A stretch of DNA of 64,000 nucleotides from NCBI RefSeq assembly GCF_021496665.1, contig NZ_CP071246.1, forward strand, positions 372,001 to 436,000. Direction: 5' to 3'. Each line of letters opens with the position of its first letter. Within the stretch, counting starts at the first letter, position 1. This document shows positions 10,139 through 19,900 of this stretch, one piece after another. Origin of the DNA: Corynebacterium sp. CNCTC7651 (lineage in GTDB: Bacteria > Actinomycetota > Actinomycetes > Mycobacteriales > Mycobacteriaceae). The notes below the pieces were generated by a model. That model was given only the letters and a program-made list of their open reading frames with translations. It was not told where the DNA came from and searched no databases. A program made the translations under genes and the position numbers.

Positions 10139-11545
10139 GTGTCCAAGAAGATCGTCATCATGGGTGGTGGCCCCGGCGGCTATGAGGCAGCGTTGGTCGC
10201 CTCCAAGTACGGGGCGGATATCACGCTGATTGAGGATAACGGTGCGGGTGGCTCGGCTATTCGCAAGGACGTTGTGCCGTCCAAGAGCTTCATCGCGGGT
10301 GCGAACATCAAGACCGACTTGCGCCGCGCTGATGCGATGGGCCTCAACCACAACTTGGGCAACGCTCACCTTGCGCTGAGTGCTCTGAACAACCGTGTGG
10401 TTGCCCTCGCCTCCGAGCAGTCCCGCGACATTCACGCGCAGTTGGAGCGCGCCGGCGTGCGCATTCTCAACGGCCGCGCGCGGTTCTCCGGCGAGCAGAC
10501 GGGCCACACCACCCACCGTGTTGTAGCGGAGTTGGCGGGCGGTGAAGAGGAGCGCATTGACTGCGACATGGTGCTGGTCTGCACCGGCGCGAGCCCGCGC
10601 GTGCTCAAGGGCGCGGAACCGGATGGCCAGCGCATTTTGAACTGGCGCCAGATGTATGACCTGATCGAGCTGCCGACCCACCTCATCGTGGTCGGCTCTG
10701 GTGTGACTGGTGCAGAGTTCGTCTCCGCGTTTGCGGAGCTCGGCGTGGAGGTAACCATGGTCGCTTCCCGCGACCGCATCCTCCCGCACGACGACGCGGA
10801 TGCGGCGGATGTGCTGGAGACCGTGCTGGAGGGCCTTGGCGTGCACCTGGAAAAGGACGCGCGCGTGGATTCGGTGGAGAACACCGGCGACGGTGTGGTG
10901 GTGCGCACCACCGACGGGCGCGAGATCCGCGGCTCCCACGTCATGATGTCCATCGGTTCCGTCCCCAACACCGCGGACCTGAACCTCGAGGCCGCCGGGG
11001 TGGAAACCACGCCGTCCGGCCACATCCACGTGGACCGCGTGTCCCGCACCAACGTCGCCGGCATCTACGCCGCGGGCGACTGCACGGATCTCATGCCACT
11101 GGCATCGGTGGCCGCGCAGCAGGGCCGCATTGCGGTGGACCACGCGCTGGGTGAAGGCGTGGCCCCGATCCGGTTGAAGACGGTGGGCAACGCGGTGTTC
11201 ACCCGCCCGGAGATCGCCGCTGTTGGTGTGACCGAGCAGCAGATCAAGGACGGCGAGATCGAGGCAGACGTGTACAAGCTGCCGTTGGCAACCAACGCGC
11301 GCGCAAAGATGCGCTCCCTGCAGCACGGTTTTGTGAAGATCTTCGCCCGCAAGGGGTCCGGCCAGGTAATCGGCGGTGTGATCGTCGCCCCGACCGCGTC
11401 TGAGCTGATCCACTCCATCACCATCGCGGTGACCAATAATCTGACCGTGCGCCAGTTGGCGGACTCGATGGCGGTCTACCCGTCTCTGTCCGGCTCCATC
11501 ACCGAGGCTGCCCGCCGCCTGATCGCGCACTCCGACCTGGACTAG
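10139..11545 (+). CDS. lpdA: LpdA-type NAD(P)H:quinone reductase (flavoprotein disulfide reductase family)
   Basis: 468 residues with the fold of lipoamide dehydrogenase: FAD-binding GGGPGGYEAA (about 9-18), NAD(P)-binding GSGVTGAEF (about 186-194), second FAD motif YAAGDCTDL (about 310), and a C-terminal dimerisation domain. The redox-active CxxxxC of true lipoamide dehydrogenases is absent: the segment reads GGSAIRKDVVPSKS. The same loss defines M. tuberculosis LpdA (Rv3303c), which reduces quinones and is linked to oxidative stress resistance. So it is not the E3 subunit of pyruvate dehydrogenase. GTG 10139 follows GAGGAAAGG. Confidence 0.88.
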   Translation: MSKKIVIMGGGPGGYEAALVASKYGADITLIEDNGAGGSAIRKDVVPSKSFIAGANIKTDLRRADAMGLNHNLGNAHLALSALNNRVVALASEQSRDIHAQLERAGVRILNGRARFSGEQTGHTTHRVVAELAGGEEERIDCDMVLVCTGASPRVLKGAEPDGQRILNWRQMYDLIELPTHLIVVGSGVTGAEFVSAFAELGVEVTMVASRDRILPHDDADAADVLETVLEGLGVHLEKDARVDSVENTGDGVVVRTTDGREIRGSHVMMSIGSVPNTADLNLEAAGVETTPSGHIHVDRVSRTNVAGIYAAGDCTDLMPLASVAAQQGRIAVDHALGEGVAPIRLKTVGNAVFTRPEIAAVGVTEQQIKDGEIEADVYKLPLATNARAKMRSLQHGFVKIFARKGSGQVIGGVIVAPTASELIHSITIAVTNNLTVRQLADSMAVYPSLSGSITEAARRLIAHSDLD

Positions 11546-11569
11546 GGCTGGACTAAGTCTTAGCCCGCT

Positions 11570-12853
11570 CTAGGTGAGGCGCGCGGCTGGTGCCAGCGCC
11601 GGAAACGCGCGCTGTCGGCACTCCACGCGCGGGCAGGTTTCGCACCCCGGCCCGATCGGGGTGGCGGATTCCGGCGCGAGATCGAGCCCGTCCGCATAGA
11701 CCAGCCGCTCTGCGTAGGCAGCGTCGCAGCCCAGCGCCACTGCGTTTTCCTGGCGCGGCGTGCCAAACCCCACCGCCGATCCCTGCACCATCCGCGCGAC
11801 CCACAGGTACGTGCGCCCGTCCGGCATGATCGACAACTGCCGTGTCACACGGTTCGGGGTTTCAAACGCGCGGTGCACCACCCACAGCGGGCACGTCCCG
11901 CCGCGCTGGGCGAAGTGGAACGCGGTGGTGGACTGCCGCTTCGAGATGTTGCCTGCACGGTCCGTCCGCACAAACGCGAAAGGCACCGCCCGCTCGCCTG
12001 GGCGTTGCAGGGTACCCAAGCGCTGGCACGTGGACTCGAACCCGGTGCCGAACTGCGCGGCAATCATGTCGATGTCGTACCGCGTCGCCTCCGCAGCGGC
12101 GAGAATTTCGCCGTAGGGCATGGTCACCGCCGCCGCGAAATACTGGCCAAGCCCGTGCCGCGCCACTGCCCGCGCCTGCTCATCCGAAATAGGCCGCAGG
12201 TGCGTGTCCACCGCGTCGCTGTGCGCAATCAACCCGTAGTGGTAGGAGAGCTCGAAGCACTGCTGGGCCTCGGTGAGCCCGGTACGCAGGCGGATTTCCC
12301 GGGTTTGCGTATCGACGACCGATCGGGCACCCGCCGGCAACTGGTTGAACCGCACTGTATAACCATGCTCCCGATCGAACGCGGCCGCTAAGCGGGTCAG
12401 CCGCAGCTGCCGCGACGGCGCCTTCAGGGCAAACCGCTCCGCGGCAGTGTCCAGGTCATCGAAGTAGTTCTCGTTCGCTTGGAAAAAGTCGCGGACGATG
12501 ATGTGGGGGTTGGTAAAAGAAGCGTCTAAAAGCGAAGGAATGTCCCGCACCCCCTGAGCGACGGCGGGGAAGCGGAGTGCGAACTCGGCGAGCTCCCCGT
12601 CGCTGATGCCGGGGAGCAGCTCGGCGAGTTCCCGAATGGTGCGCTGCTGCGCGTCGGGGGAGAAGTAGGAAGCGTCGATGCCGAAGACGCGCGTGAGTTG
12701 GAGCAGCACCGTGACGGTCAGGGGGCGCTGATCGTTCTCCAGCTGGTTGAGGTAACTCGTGGAGATGCCGAGTTTGCGGGCCATTTCCACTTGTGTGAGC
12801 CCGCGGCCCGTGCGCAGAGTGTGAATCTGTGCCCCCGCGAAGTGTTTGGCCAC
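11570..12853 (-). CDS. prpR: PrpR/RamB-type short-chain acyl-CoA regulator
   Basis: 427 residues. An N-terminal XRE helix-turn-helix (TGRGLTQVEMARKLGISTSY, then LNQLEND) is followed by the long ScfR region typical of RamB and PrpR. The C-terminus holds a cysteine cluster, GCETCPRVECRQRAFP, which in M. tuberculosis PrpR binds a 4Fe-4S cluster and governs the response to short-chain acyl-CoA. The gene is divergent from prpDBC and should activate it on propionate. GTG 12853 was chosen because a perfect AGGAGG lies seven bases upstream; an upstream ATG would add 18 residues and overrun that site. It converges with lpdA. Confidence 0.88.
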   Translation of the reverse strand: MAKHFAGAQIHTLRTGRGLTQVEMARKLGISTSYLNQLENDQRPLTVTVLLQLTRVFGIDASYFSPDAQQRTIRELAELLPGISDGELAEFALRFPAVAQGVRDIPSLLDASFTNPHIIVRDFFQANENYFDDLDTAAERFALKAPSRQLRLTRLAAAFDREHGYTVRFNQLPAGARSVVDTQTREIRLRTGLTEAQQCFELSYHYGLIAHSDAVDTHLRPISDEQARAVARHGLGQYFAAAVTMPYGEILAAAEATRYDIDMIAAQFGTGFESTCQRLGTLQRPGERAVPFAFVRTDRAGNISKRQSTTAFHFAQRGGTCPLWVVHRAFETPNRVTRQLSIMPDGRTYLWVARMVQGSAVGFGTPRQENAVALGCDAAYAERLVYADGLDLAPESATPIGPGCETCPRVECRQRAFPALAPAARLT

Positions 12854-12890
12854 CTGTGAACCTCCTGGAGAAGTTCGTCTAAGCTGCGGA

Positions 12891-12910
12891 ATTTGCAAGT
12901 TTTGCAAAGT
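12891..12910. promoter_or_regulatory. Candidate PrpR/RamB operator in the prpR-prpD intergenic region
   Basis: On the reverse strand this reads ACTTTGCAAAACTTGCAAAT, which contains a full match to the RamB-type box ACTTTGCAAA followed by a second partial box, AACTTGCAAA. RamB and PrpR are close paralogues that bind such TTTGCAAA elements. It lies between the two divergent starts, 38 bases from the prpR GTG, so it could serve autoregulation and prpDBC control. Confidence 0.65.
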
Positions 12911-13044
12911 GTAACTGAGCGCGACACATATTTACACAGTCTGGATCATGACCTAGCACACATGAATGCCCTTAGTATGAGCTGCAACATCCGGCGGATG
13001 GGGCCGGGCGTAGACAAGCGAATACGTGAGGAGCTGATCGCTGC

Positions 13045-14556
13045 ATGATTGAGCACGAAGTACGCACACACAAGTCCGCCGAGGACTTCCCGATCGAGGA
13101 GCACTTGGCGTACAAGATCGCCAAGGTCGCCGCGGACCCGGTCGAGGTTCCGGAAGACACCAAGGAAATGATCATCAACCGCATCATCGACAACGCGTCG
13201 GTGGCGGTCGCTTCCTACGCCCGCCGCCCGGTCACCACCGCGCGCGTGATGGCGCAGGCGCACCCGGTGGATGAGAACGGCGCACAGGTCTTCGGCATCG
13301 ACGGTGCTTACTCCGCAGAGTGGGCAGCGTTTGCCAACGGCACCGCAGTGCGCGAGCTGGACTACCACGACACCTTCCTCGCAGCCGAGTACTCCCACCC
13401 GGGCGACAACATCCCGCCGATCCTGGCCGTGGCGCAGCACAAGGGCCTGGACGGCAAGGCGCTCATCCGCGGCATCGCAACCGGCTACGAGATCCAGGTG
13501 AACCTGGTCAAGGGCATCTCCCTGCACGAGTTCAAGATCGACCACGTCGCGCACCTCGGCCCGTCCGCCGCGGCCGGCATCGGCACCATGCTCGACCTGG
13601 ATGTGGACACCATCTACCAGGCCGTTGGCCAGGCGCTGCACACCACCACCGCAACGCGACAGTCCCGCAAGGGCCTGATCTCCTCCTGGAAGGCATCCGC
13701 CCCGGCGTTCGCCGGCAAGATGGCCATCGAAGCAGTTGACCGCGCGATGCGCGGCGAGGGCGCACCGGCCCCGATCTGGGAGGGCGAGGACGGCGTTATC
13801 GCCTGGATGCTGCACTCCCCGGAGCGCACCTACACCGTGCCGCTGCCGGCTGAGGGCGAGGAGAAGCGCGCGATCCTGGACACCTACACCAAGGAGCACT
13901 CCGCGGAGTACCAGGCGCAGGCCCCGATCGACCTGGCCCGCCGCATCAAGGCCACCATCGAGGAGATGGGCAAGTCCACCGCGGACATCGAGTCCATCGT
14001 GCTGCACACCTCCCACCACACCCACTACGTGATCGGTACCGGCGCGAACGACCCGCAGAAGATGGACCCGAAGGCCTCCCGCGAGACCCTGGACCACTCC
14101 ATCATGTACATGTTCGCCGTGGCGCTCGAGGACGGCACCTGGCACCACGTGGACTCCTACCTGCCGGAGCGCGCCGGCCGCCCTGAGACCGTGGAACTGT
14201 GGCACAAGATCTCCACCGTCGAGGATGAGGAGTGGACCCGCCGCTACCACTCCACCGACCCGAACGAGAAGGCGTTCGGCGCCAAGGCCGTCATCACCTT
14301 TAACGACGGCACCGTGATCGAGGACGAGATGGCAGTGGCGGACGCGCACCCGCTCGGCGCCCGCCCGTTCGTCCGCGAGAACTACATCCAGAAGTTCCGC
14401 ACCCTGGCAGAGGGCATCGTCGACCAGGCTGAGCAGGACCGCTTCCTGGAAGCAGTGCAGAACCTGGAGAACCTCACCGACCTGACCGAGCTGAACATCG
14501 TGGTCAACGACGCTGCCCGCGAGCAGGCTCCGGAGATCCCGGGGGGCATCTTCTAA
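13045..14556 (+). CDS. prpD: 2-Methylcitrate dehydratase
   Basis: 503 residues, MmgE/PrpD family; dehydrates 2-methylcitrate to 2-methyl-cis-aconitate in the methylcitrate cycle of propionyl-CoA catabolism. Recognisable segments: [18 protein letters not shown] (about 52), [19 protein letters not shown] (about 110), [18 protein letters not shown] (about 198), [13 protein letters not shown] near the C-terminus. First gene of prpDBC; the TAA shares its last A with the ATG of prpB. Codon use is strongly biased to C/G-ending codons, typical of high expression. Confidence 0.95.
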   Translation: MIEHEVRTHKSAEDFPIEEHLAYKIAKVAADPVEVPEDTKEMIINRIIDNASVAVASYARRPVTTARVMAQAHPVDENGAQVFGIDGAYSAEWAAFANGTAVRELDYHDTFLAAEYSHPGDNIPPILAVAQHKGLDGKALIRGIATGYEIQVNLVKGISLHEFKIDHVAHLGPSAAAGIGTMLDLDVDTIYQAVGQALHTTTATRQSRKGLISSWKASAPAFAGKMAIEAVDRAMRGEGAPAPIWEGEDGVIAWMLHSPERTYTVPLPAEGEEKRAILDTYTKEHSAEYQAQAPIDLARRIKATIEEMGKSTADIESIVLHTSHHTHYVIGTGANDPQKMDPKASRETLDHSIMYMFAVALEDGTWHHVDSYLPERAGRPETVELWHKISTVEDEEWTRRYHSTDPNEKAFGAKAVITFNDGTVIEDEMAVADAHPLGARPFVRENYIQKFRTLAEGIVDQAEQDRFLEAVQNLENLTDLTELNIVVNDAAREQAPEIPGGIF

Positions 14557-15497
14557 TGTTCGCCCCTGAGAAGACCCCGCACGAGCGCCGCGTTGCGCTG
14601 CGCGAGTCCCTCACGTCCGAGACCATCACCAAGCTGCCGGGCGCGTTCAACCCGCTCACCGCGCGCTTGATCGAGGATATCGGCGGCTTCGAGGGCGTCT
14701 ACGTCTCCGGCGCCGTGCTGGCCAACGACCTCGGCCTGCCTGACATCGGCCTGACCACGCTCACCGAGGTTGCGCACCGCGGCGGCCAGATCGCCCGCGC
14801 CACCAACCTGCCGGTGCTGATTGACGCGGACACCGGTTTCGGCGAGCCGATGTCCGCAGCCCGCACCGTCGCGGAGTTCGAAGCGGCCGGCCTGTCCGCG
14901 CTGCACCTGGAGGACCAGGTCAACCCGAAGCGCTGCGGCCACCTGGACGGCAAAGAAGTGGTGCCGCGCGACCTCATGGTCCGCCGCATTACCGCCGCCG
15001 TCCGCGAGCGCCACGACGATGCCTTTGTCATCTGCGCCCGCACCGACGCCGCCGGCATCGAGGGCATCGACGAGGCTATCGAGCGTGCGAAGGCCTACGC
15101 CGACGCGGGCGCGGACCTCATTTTCACCGAGGCCCTGTACAGCGAGGCGGACTTTGAGAAGTTCCGCGCCGCCGTGGACATCCCGCTTCTGGCCAACATG
15201 ACCGAGTTCGGCAAGACCGACCTCATCCCCGCGCCGCGCCTGGAAGAGCTGGGCTACAACGCCGTGATCTGGCCGGTGACCACTTTCCGCCTGGCCATGG
15301 GCCAGACCGAGGAGATGCTGCGCGACATCGCTCAGACCGGCACCCAGGAGCCGTGGCTGGACAAGATGCAGCACCGCTCCCGCCTCTACGAGCTGGTGCG
15401 TTACGACGAATACAACCAGTTCGACCAGTCCGTGTTCACCTACTCCAAGGACACGTACCAGCAGACCTTCGTTGCCAACAGCGACGACGTTGAGTAA
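14556..15497 (+). CDS. prpB: Methylisocitrate lyase
   Basis: 313 residues, isocitrate lyase/PEP mutase superfamily; splits 2-methylisocitrate into pyruvate and succinate. It shows LPGAFNPLTARLIED near the N-terminus, VLIDADTGFGEP (about 88), the catalytic loop VNPKRCGHLDGKE (about 125), and ADLIFTEALYSEADF (about 187). The start overlaps the prpD stop by one base, so translation is probably coupled. prpC follows 35 bp downstream. Confidence 0.95.
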   Translation: MFAPEKTPHERRVALRESLTSETITKLPGAFNPLTARLIEDIGGFEGVYVSGAVLANDLGLPDIGLTTLTEVAHRGGQIARATNLPVLIDADTGFGEPMSAARTVAEFEAAGLSALHLEDQVNPKRCGHLDGKEVVPRDLMVRRITAAVRERHDDAFVICARTDAAGIEGIDEAIERAKAYADAGADLIFTEALYSEADFEKFRAAVDIPLLANMTEFGKTDLIPAPRLEELGYNAVIWPVTTFRLAMGQTEEMLRDIAQTGTQEPWLDKMQHRSRLYELVRYDEYNQFDQSVFTYSKDTYQQTFVANSDDVE

Positions 15498-15532
15498 ACC
15501 CCCACACCATTAAGACAAGGAGCACACACATC

Positions 15533-16687
15533 ATGACTGAGCAGGACGTCCGCAAGGGCTTGAACGGTGTCGTCGCGGACTACACCGCAGTGTCCAAGGT
15601 GAACCCGGAGACCAACTCCCTGCTGTACCGCGGCTACCCGGTGCAGGAACTGGCAGAGCACTGCACCTTCGAAGAAGTTGCCTACCTGCTGTGGAACGGC
15701 GAGCTGCCAAACGAGGAGCAACTGGAGGAGTTCCGCGGCGGCTGCATGGCTAACCGCGACATCGACGAGGAGCTCATCCAGATCATCAACTTCCTGCCGA
15801 AGGATTGCCACCCGATGGACGTGCTGCGCACCGCAGTGAGCTACCTGGGCACGCACGACCCGGAGAAGTTCACCACCGATGCCGCGCACCTGCAGTCCAT
15901 CGGCCGCCAGCTGCTGGCTAAGCTGCCGACCATCGTGGCCACGGACATCCGCCGCCGCCAGGGCAAGGAGTACATTGCGCCGAGCAAGGAGAAGGGTTTC
16001 TCCGAGAACTTCCTCTGGATGGTCTTCGGCGACGACGAGAAGTCCCCGGCCAACATCCCGTCCGACATCGAGGCGTTTGAGAAGACCATGATTCTCTACG
16101 CTGAGCACTCCTTCAACGCCTCCACCTTCACCGCCCGCACCATCGCGTCCACCATGTCGGACGGCTGGTCCGCCATCACCGGCGCAATCGGCGCCCTGAA
16201 GGGCCCGCTGCACGGCGGCGCGAACGAGTTCGTCATGCACCACATGGAGGAGATCGGCGACCCGGCGAAGGCTGAGGAGTGGTGCCTGAACAAGCTCAAG
16301 AACAAGGAGCTTGTGATGGGCTTCGGCCACCGCGTGTACAAGAAGGGCGACTCCCGCGTGCCGACGATGGAAGCGGCCTTCAAGAAGCTCGCCGCCGAGC
16401 ACCCGGAGAAGGACTCCCAGAAGTGGGTGGAGATGTACGACATCATGGCGAAGACCATGTACGAGAACACCTCCATCAACATCCGCCCGAACCTGGACTT
16501 CCCGTCCGGCCCGGCGTACTACATCCTGGGCTTCGACATCGAGTTCTTCACTCCGCTGTTCGTCATGTCCCGCATCACCGGCTGGACCGCGCACATCATC
16601 GAGCAGTTCGAGAACAACTCCCTGATCCGCCCGCTGTCCGCCTACAACGGCCCGGACGAGCGCCACGTACCAGGCGTCGAAGCTTAA
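15533..16687 (+). CDS. prpC: 2-Methylcitrate synthase (citrate synthase family)
   Basis: 384 residues; condenses propionyl-CoA with oxaloacetate. Family II citrate synthase hallmarks: LYRGYPVQELAE (about 22), active-site His in GPLHGGANEFVM (about 223), GFGHRVYK (about 262), and catalytic Asp in NLDFPSGPAYY (about 322). The length suits PrpC better than the larger GltA. Clear Shine-Dalgarno AAGGAG (15517-15522) before ATG 15533. Last gene of the operon, followed by a hairpin and by one copy of the dispersed GCTTNNCGACG motif. Confidence 0.93.
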   Translation: MTEQDVRKGLNGVVADYTAVSKVNPETNSLLYRGYPVQELAEHCTFEEVAYLLWNGELPNEEQLEEFRGGCMANRDIDEELIQIINFLPKDCHPMDVLRTAVSYLGTHDPEKFTTDAAHLQSIGRQLLAKLPTIVATDIRRRQGKEYIAPSKEKGFSENFLWMVFGDDEKSPANIPSDIEAFEKTMILYAEHSFNASTFTARTIASTMSDGWSAITGAIGALKGPLHGGANEFVMHHMEEIGDPAKAEEWCLNKLKNKELVMGFGHRVYKKGDSRVPTMEAAFKKLAAEHPEKDSQKWVEMYDIMAKTMYENTSINIRPNLDFPSGPAYYILGFDIEFFTPLFVMSRITGWTAHIIEQFENNSLIRPLSAYNGPDERHVPGVEA

Positions 16688-16711
16688 GCTTTTTGCTTAT
16701 CGACGTTCGCT

Positions 16712-16745
16712 AGCCCGGTCTGCTCGCACACGAGCCGGCCGGGCT
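16712..16745 (+). terminator. Hairpin after prpC
   Basis: AGCCCGG (16712-16718) pairs with CCGGGCT (16739-16745), and inside it GCTCG pairs with CGAGC. Only a weak T stretch follows, so it may be an inefficient terminator or an RNA-stabilising hairpin. Confidence 0.5.
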
Positions 16746-16801
16746 GCGGTGTTTCTGACCCTGATACCCCCGCCCCGGTCACCGGCTGTACCTCCTGTGG
16801 C

Positions 16802-16870
16802 GGGGGTAGGGGGTACCCGCCCAAACAATCAACCTTGGTGATACCAGAAATATCGCACACTGCGTGCGAT
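16802..16870. promoter_or_regulatory. pyc upstream control region: G-tracts and a dyad
   Basis: Two G-tract elements, CGGGGGT at 16801-16807 and AGGGGGT shortly after, resemble the loose RamA-type pattern of corynebacteria. At 16852-16870 there is a perfect dyad, ATCGCAC-N5-GTGCGAT, next to the AT-rich GATAAAGTTATAT that may contain the pyc -10. The dyad looks like a repressor operator. Which protein binds is not known; the RamA link is only pattern similarity. Confidence 0.4.
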
Positions 16871-16957
16871 AAAGTTATATCGTCCGCCAAACTGACCCAA
16901 ACGTTGCCCAGGTCACATGCTGACCTGTGGGATTACGTTCCTGCGAAAGGACTAACC

Positions 16958-19900
16958 GTGGAAGATCGCCTTGTCGACAACCTTCCTGCTTTCAAGAAAA
17001 TCTTGGTAGCTAACCGCGGCGAGATCGCCGTGCGCGCGTTCCGCGCCGCGTTTGAAACCGGTGCGAAGACTGTCGCCGTGTACCCCCGCGAGGACCGCAA
17101 CTCCTTCCACCGCCCGTTCGCGGATGAGGCAGTGCAGATTGGTGTTGAGGGCCAGCCGGTCAAGGCGTACCTGGACATCGAGGAAATCATCCGCGCCGCC
17201 AAGCAGACCGGCGCGGACGCTGTCTACCCGGGCTACGGCTTCCTCTCCGAGCGTGCTCAGCTTGCTCGCCGCTGCGCGGAGGAGGGCATTAAGTTCATCG
17301 GCCCGTCCGCCGAGACCCTCGATCTCACCGGCGACAAGTCCGCGGCCGTACACGCAGCTGAGCGCGCCGGCTTGCCGACGCTGAAGGACTCCAAGCCGTC
17401 CTCCGACCCGCAGGAGCTCGCCGAGTTCGCGAAGGACTTCGAGTTCCCGGTGTTCGTCAAGGCTGTGGCCGGCGGCGGCGGCCGCGGTATGCGCTTTGTC
17501 GAGAAGATCGAGGACGTTGAGCGCCTGGCAGCCGAGGCATCCCGTGAGGCGGAGGCCGCGTTCGGCGACCCGAGCGTGTACATCGAGCGCGCCGTGATCA
17601 AGCCGCAGCACATTGAGGTGCAGATTATGGCGGACTCCCACGGCAACGTTGTCCACCTCTTCGAGCGTGACTGCTCCGTGCAGCGCCGCCACCAGAAGGT
17701 TGTGGAGATTGCTCCGGCGCAGCACATCACGGAGGAGCAGCGCCAGCGCATCTGCCAGGACGCGGTGAACTTCTGCAAGGAGATCAACTACGAGGGTGCC
17801 GGCACCGTCGAGTTCCTTGTTGACGAGAAGGGTAACCACGTCTTCATCGAGATGAACCCGCGTGTGCAGGTGGAGCACACCGTCACCGAGGAAGTCACCG
17901 GCATCGACATCGTGAAGAACCAGATGTACATCGCCGCCGGTGCGAACCTCGCTGACCTCAACCTGCAGCAGGAGCAGATCGAGGTCCACGGCGCCGCACT
18001 GCAGTGCCGTATCACCACCGAGGATCCGAAGAACGGCTTCCGCCCGGATGCCGGCACCATCACCGGCTATCGCTCCCCGGGCGGTGCCGGCGTTCGTCTG
18101 GACGGCAACGTCCACGTCGGTACCACCATCACCCCGAACTTCGACTCGCTGCTGGTCAAGATGACCTGCCGCGGCCGCAACTTCCAGGTTGCAGTGGACC
18201 GTGCTCTGCGCGCACTGAACGAGTTCGCCATCGACGGTGTCTCCACCAACATCGGCTTCCTGCGCGCCCTGCTCTCCGAGCCGGAGTTCCGCAACGACCG
18301 CATCAACACCGGCTTTATCGCTGATCACCCGCACCTGCTGGATGCGCCGGACGCGGCTGACGACGCCGGCAAGATCCTGAACTACCTGGCCGAGGTGACC
18401 GTTAACAAGCCGAACGGCCCGCGCCCGACCAACATCCAGCCGTCGAAGAAGCTGCCAAAGTTTGACTACGGCGAGACCCCGCGCGGTTCCCGCGATGAGC
18501 TGCTGGAGCTCGGCCCGAAGAAGTGGGCTGAGAAGCTGCGCAACCAGACGGCGCTCGGTGTCACCGAGACCACGTTCCGTGACGCGCACCAGTCCCTGCT
18601 GGCAACCCGCGTGCGCACCAACACCCTGGTCGCAGCGGCGAAGCACGTCGGCCACCTGACCCCGGAACTGGTCTCCGTGGAGGCCTGGGGCGGCGCAACC
18701 TTCGACGTGGGCATGCGCTTCCTGCACGAGTCCCCGTGGATGCGCCTGGATGAACTGCGTGAGGCGATGCCGAACGTGAACATCCAGATGCTGCTGCGCG
18801 GCCGCAACACCGTCGGCTACATCCCGTACCCGGAGTCGGTCACCCGCGCGTTCGTGAACGAGGCTGCGACTTCCGGCATCGACATCTTCCGCATCTTCGA
18901 CGCGCTGAACGACGTCTCCCAGATGCGCCCGGCGATCGACGCGGTGCTGGAGACCAACACCACCGTTGCCGAGGTAGCCATGGCTTACTCCGGCAACCTG
19001 CTGGACCCGGCCGAGGACCTGTACACCCTGGATTACTACCTCAAGCTTGCCGAGGAGATCGTCGAGGCGGGCGCCCACGTCCTGGCCATCAAGGACATGG
19101 CTGGCCTGCTGCGCCCGATGGCGGCCTCCAAGCTGGTCACGGCCCTGCGTGAGCGCTTCGACCTGCCGGTGCACGTGCACACCCACGACACCGCCGGCGG
19201 CCAGCTGGCCACCTACTTGGCCGCTGCCCAAGCCGGCGCCGACGTTGTCGACGTCGCATCCGCGCCGCTGGCCGGCACCACCTCCCAGCCGTCCATGTCC
19301 GCGCTGGTCGCGGCATTCGCCAACACGGAGCGCGACACCGGCATCTCCCTGCAGGCTGTCTCCGACATGGAGCCGTACTGGGAGGCTGTCCGCCAGGTCT
19401 ACGCCCCGTTCGAGTCCGGCATCCCGGGCCCGACCGGCCGCGTGTACAAGCACGAGATCCCGGGCGGCCAGCTGTCCAACCTGCGCACGCAGGCCAAGGC
19501 TCTTGGCCTGGCCAACCAGTTCGAGCTGGTGGAGGACTACTACGCCGGCGTGAACGAGATCCTGGGCCGCCCGACCAAGGTGACCCCATCCTCCAAGGTC
19601 GTCGGCGACCTGGCACTGCAGCTCGTGGGCCAGGGTGTCACCCCGCAGGAGTTCGCCGAGAACCCGCGCAAGTACGACATCCCGGAGTCCGTGATCGGCT
19701 TCCTGCAGGGTGAGCTGGGTACGCCTCCGGGCGGCTGGCCGCTGCTGCGCGAGAAGGCGCTGGAGAACCGCGGCGAGGTCGACCACACCGTTGAGGTGCC
19801 GGCCGAGCTCGCTCCGGATTTGGAGAGCGACGACCACGAGACCCGCCGCGTTGCCCTGGACAAGCTGCTGTTCCCGAAGCAGTACGCGGAGTTCCTGGAG

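Noticed and set aside
8528..11530. A 1000-codon open frame on the reverse strand
   Set aside because: It runs antisense to two well-recognised genes (M20 amidohydrolase and lpdA); its His/Arg/Gly-rich translation has no domain. It is a high-GC shadow.
10139..11545. Calling lpdA dihydrolipoamide dehydrogenase (E3 of pyruvate dehydrogenase)
   Set aside because: The redox CxxxxC is missing (GGSAIRKDVVPSKS), so it cannot do the disulfide chemistry.
16835..16957. Longer pyc start
   Set aside because: The extra 41 residues cover the dyad and promoter-like region and do not match Pyc; GAAAGGA supports GTG 16958.
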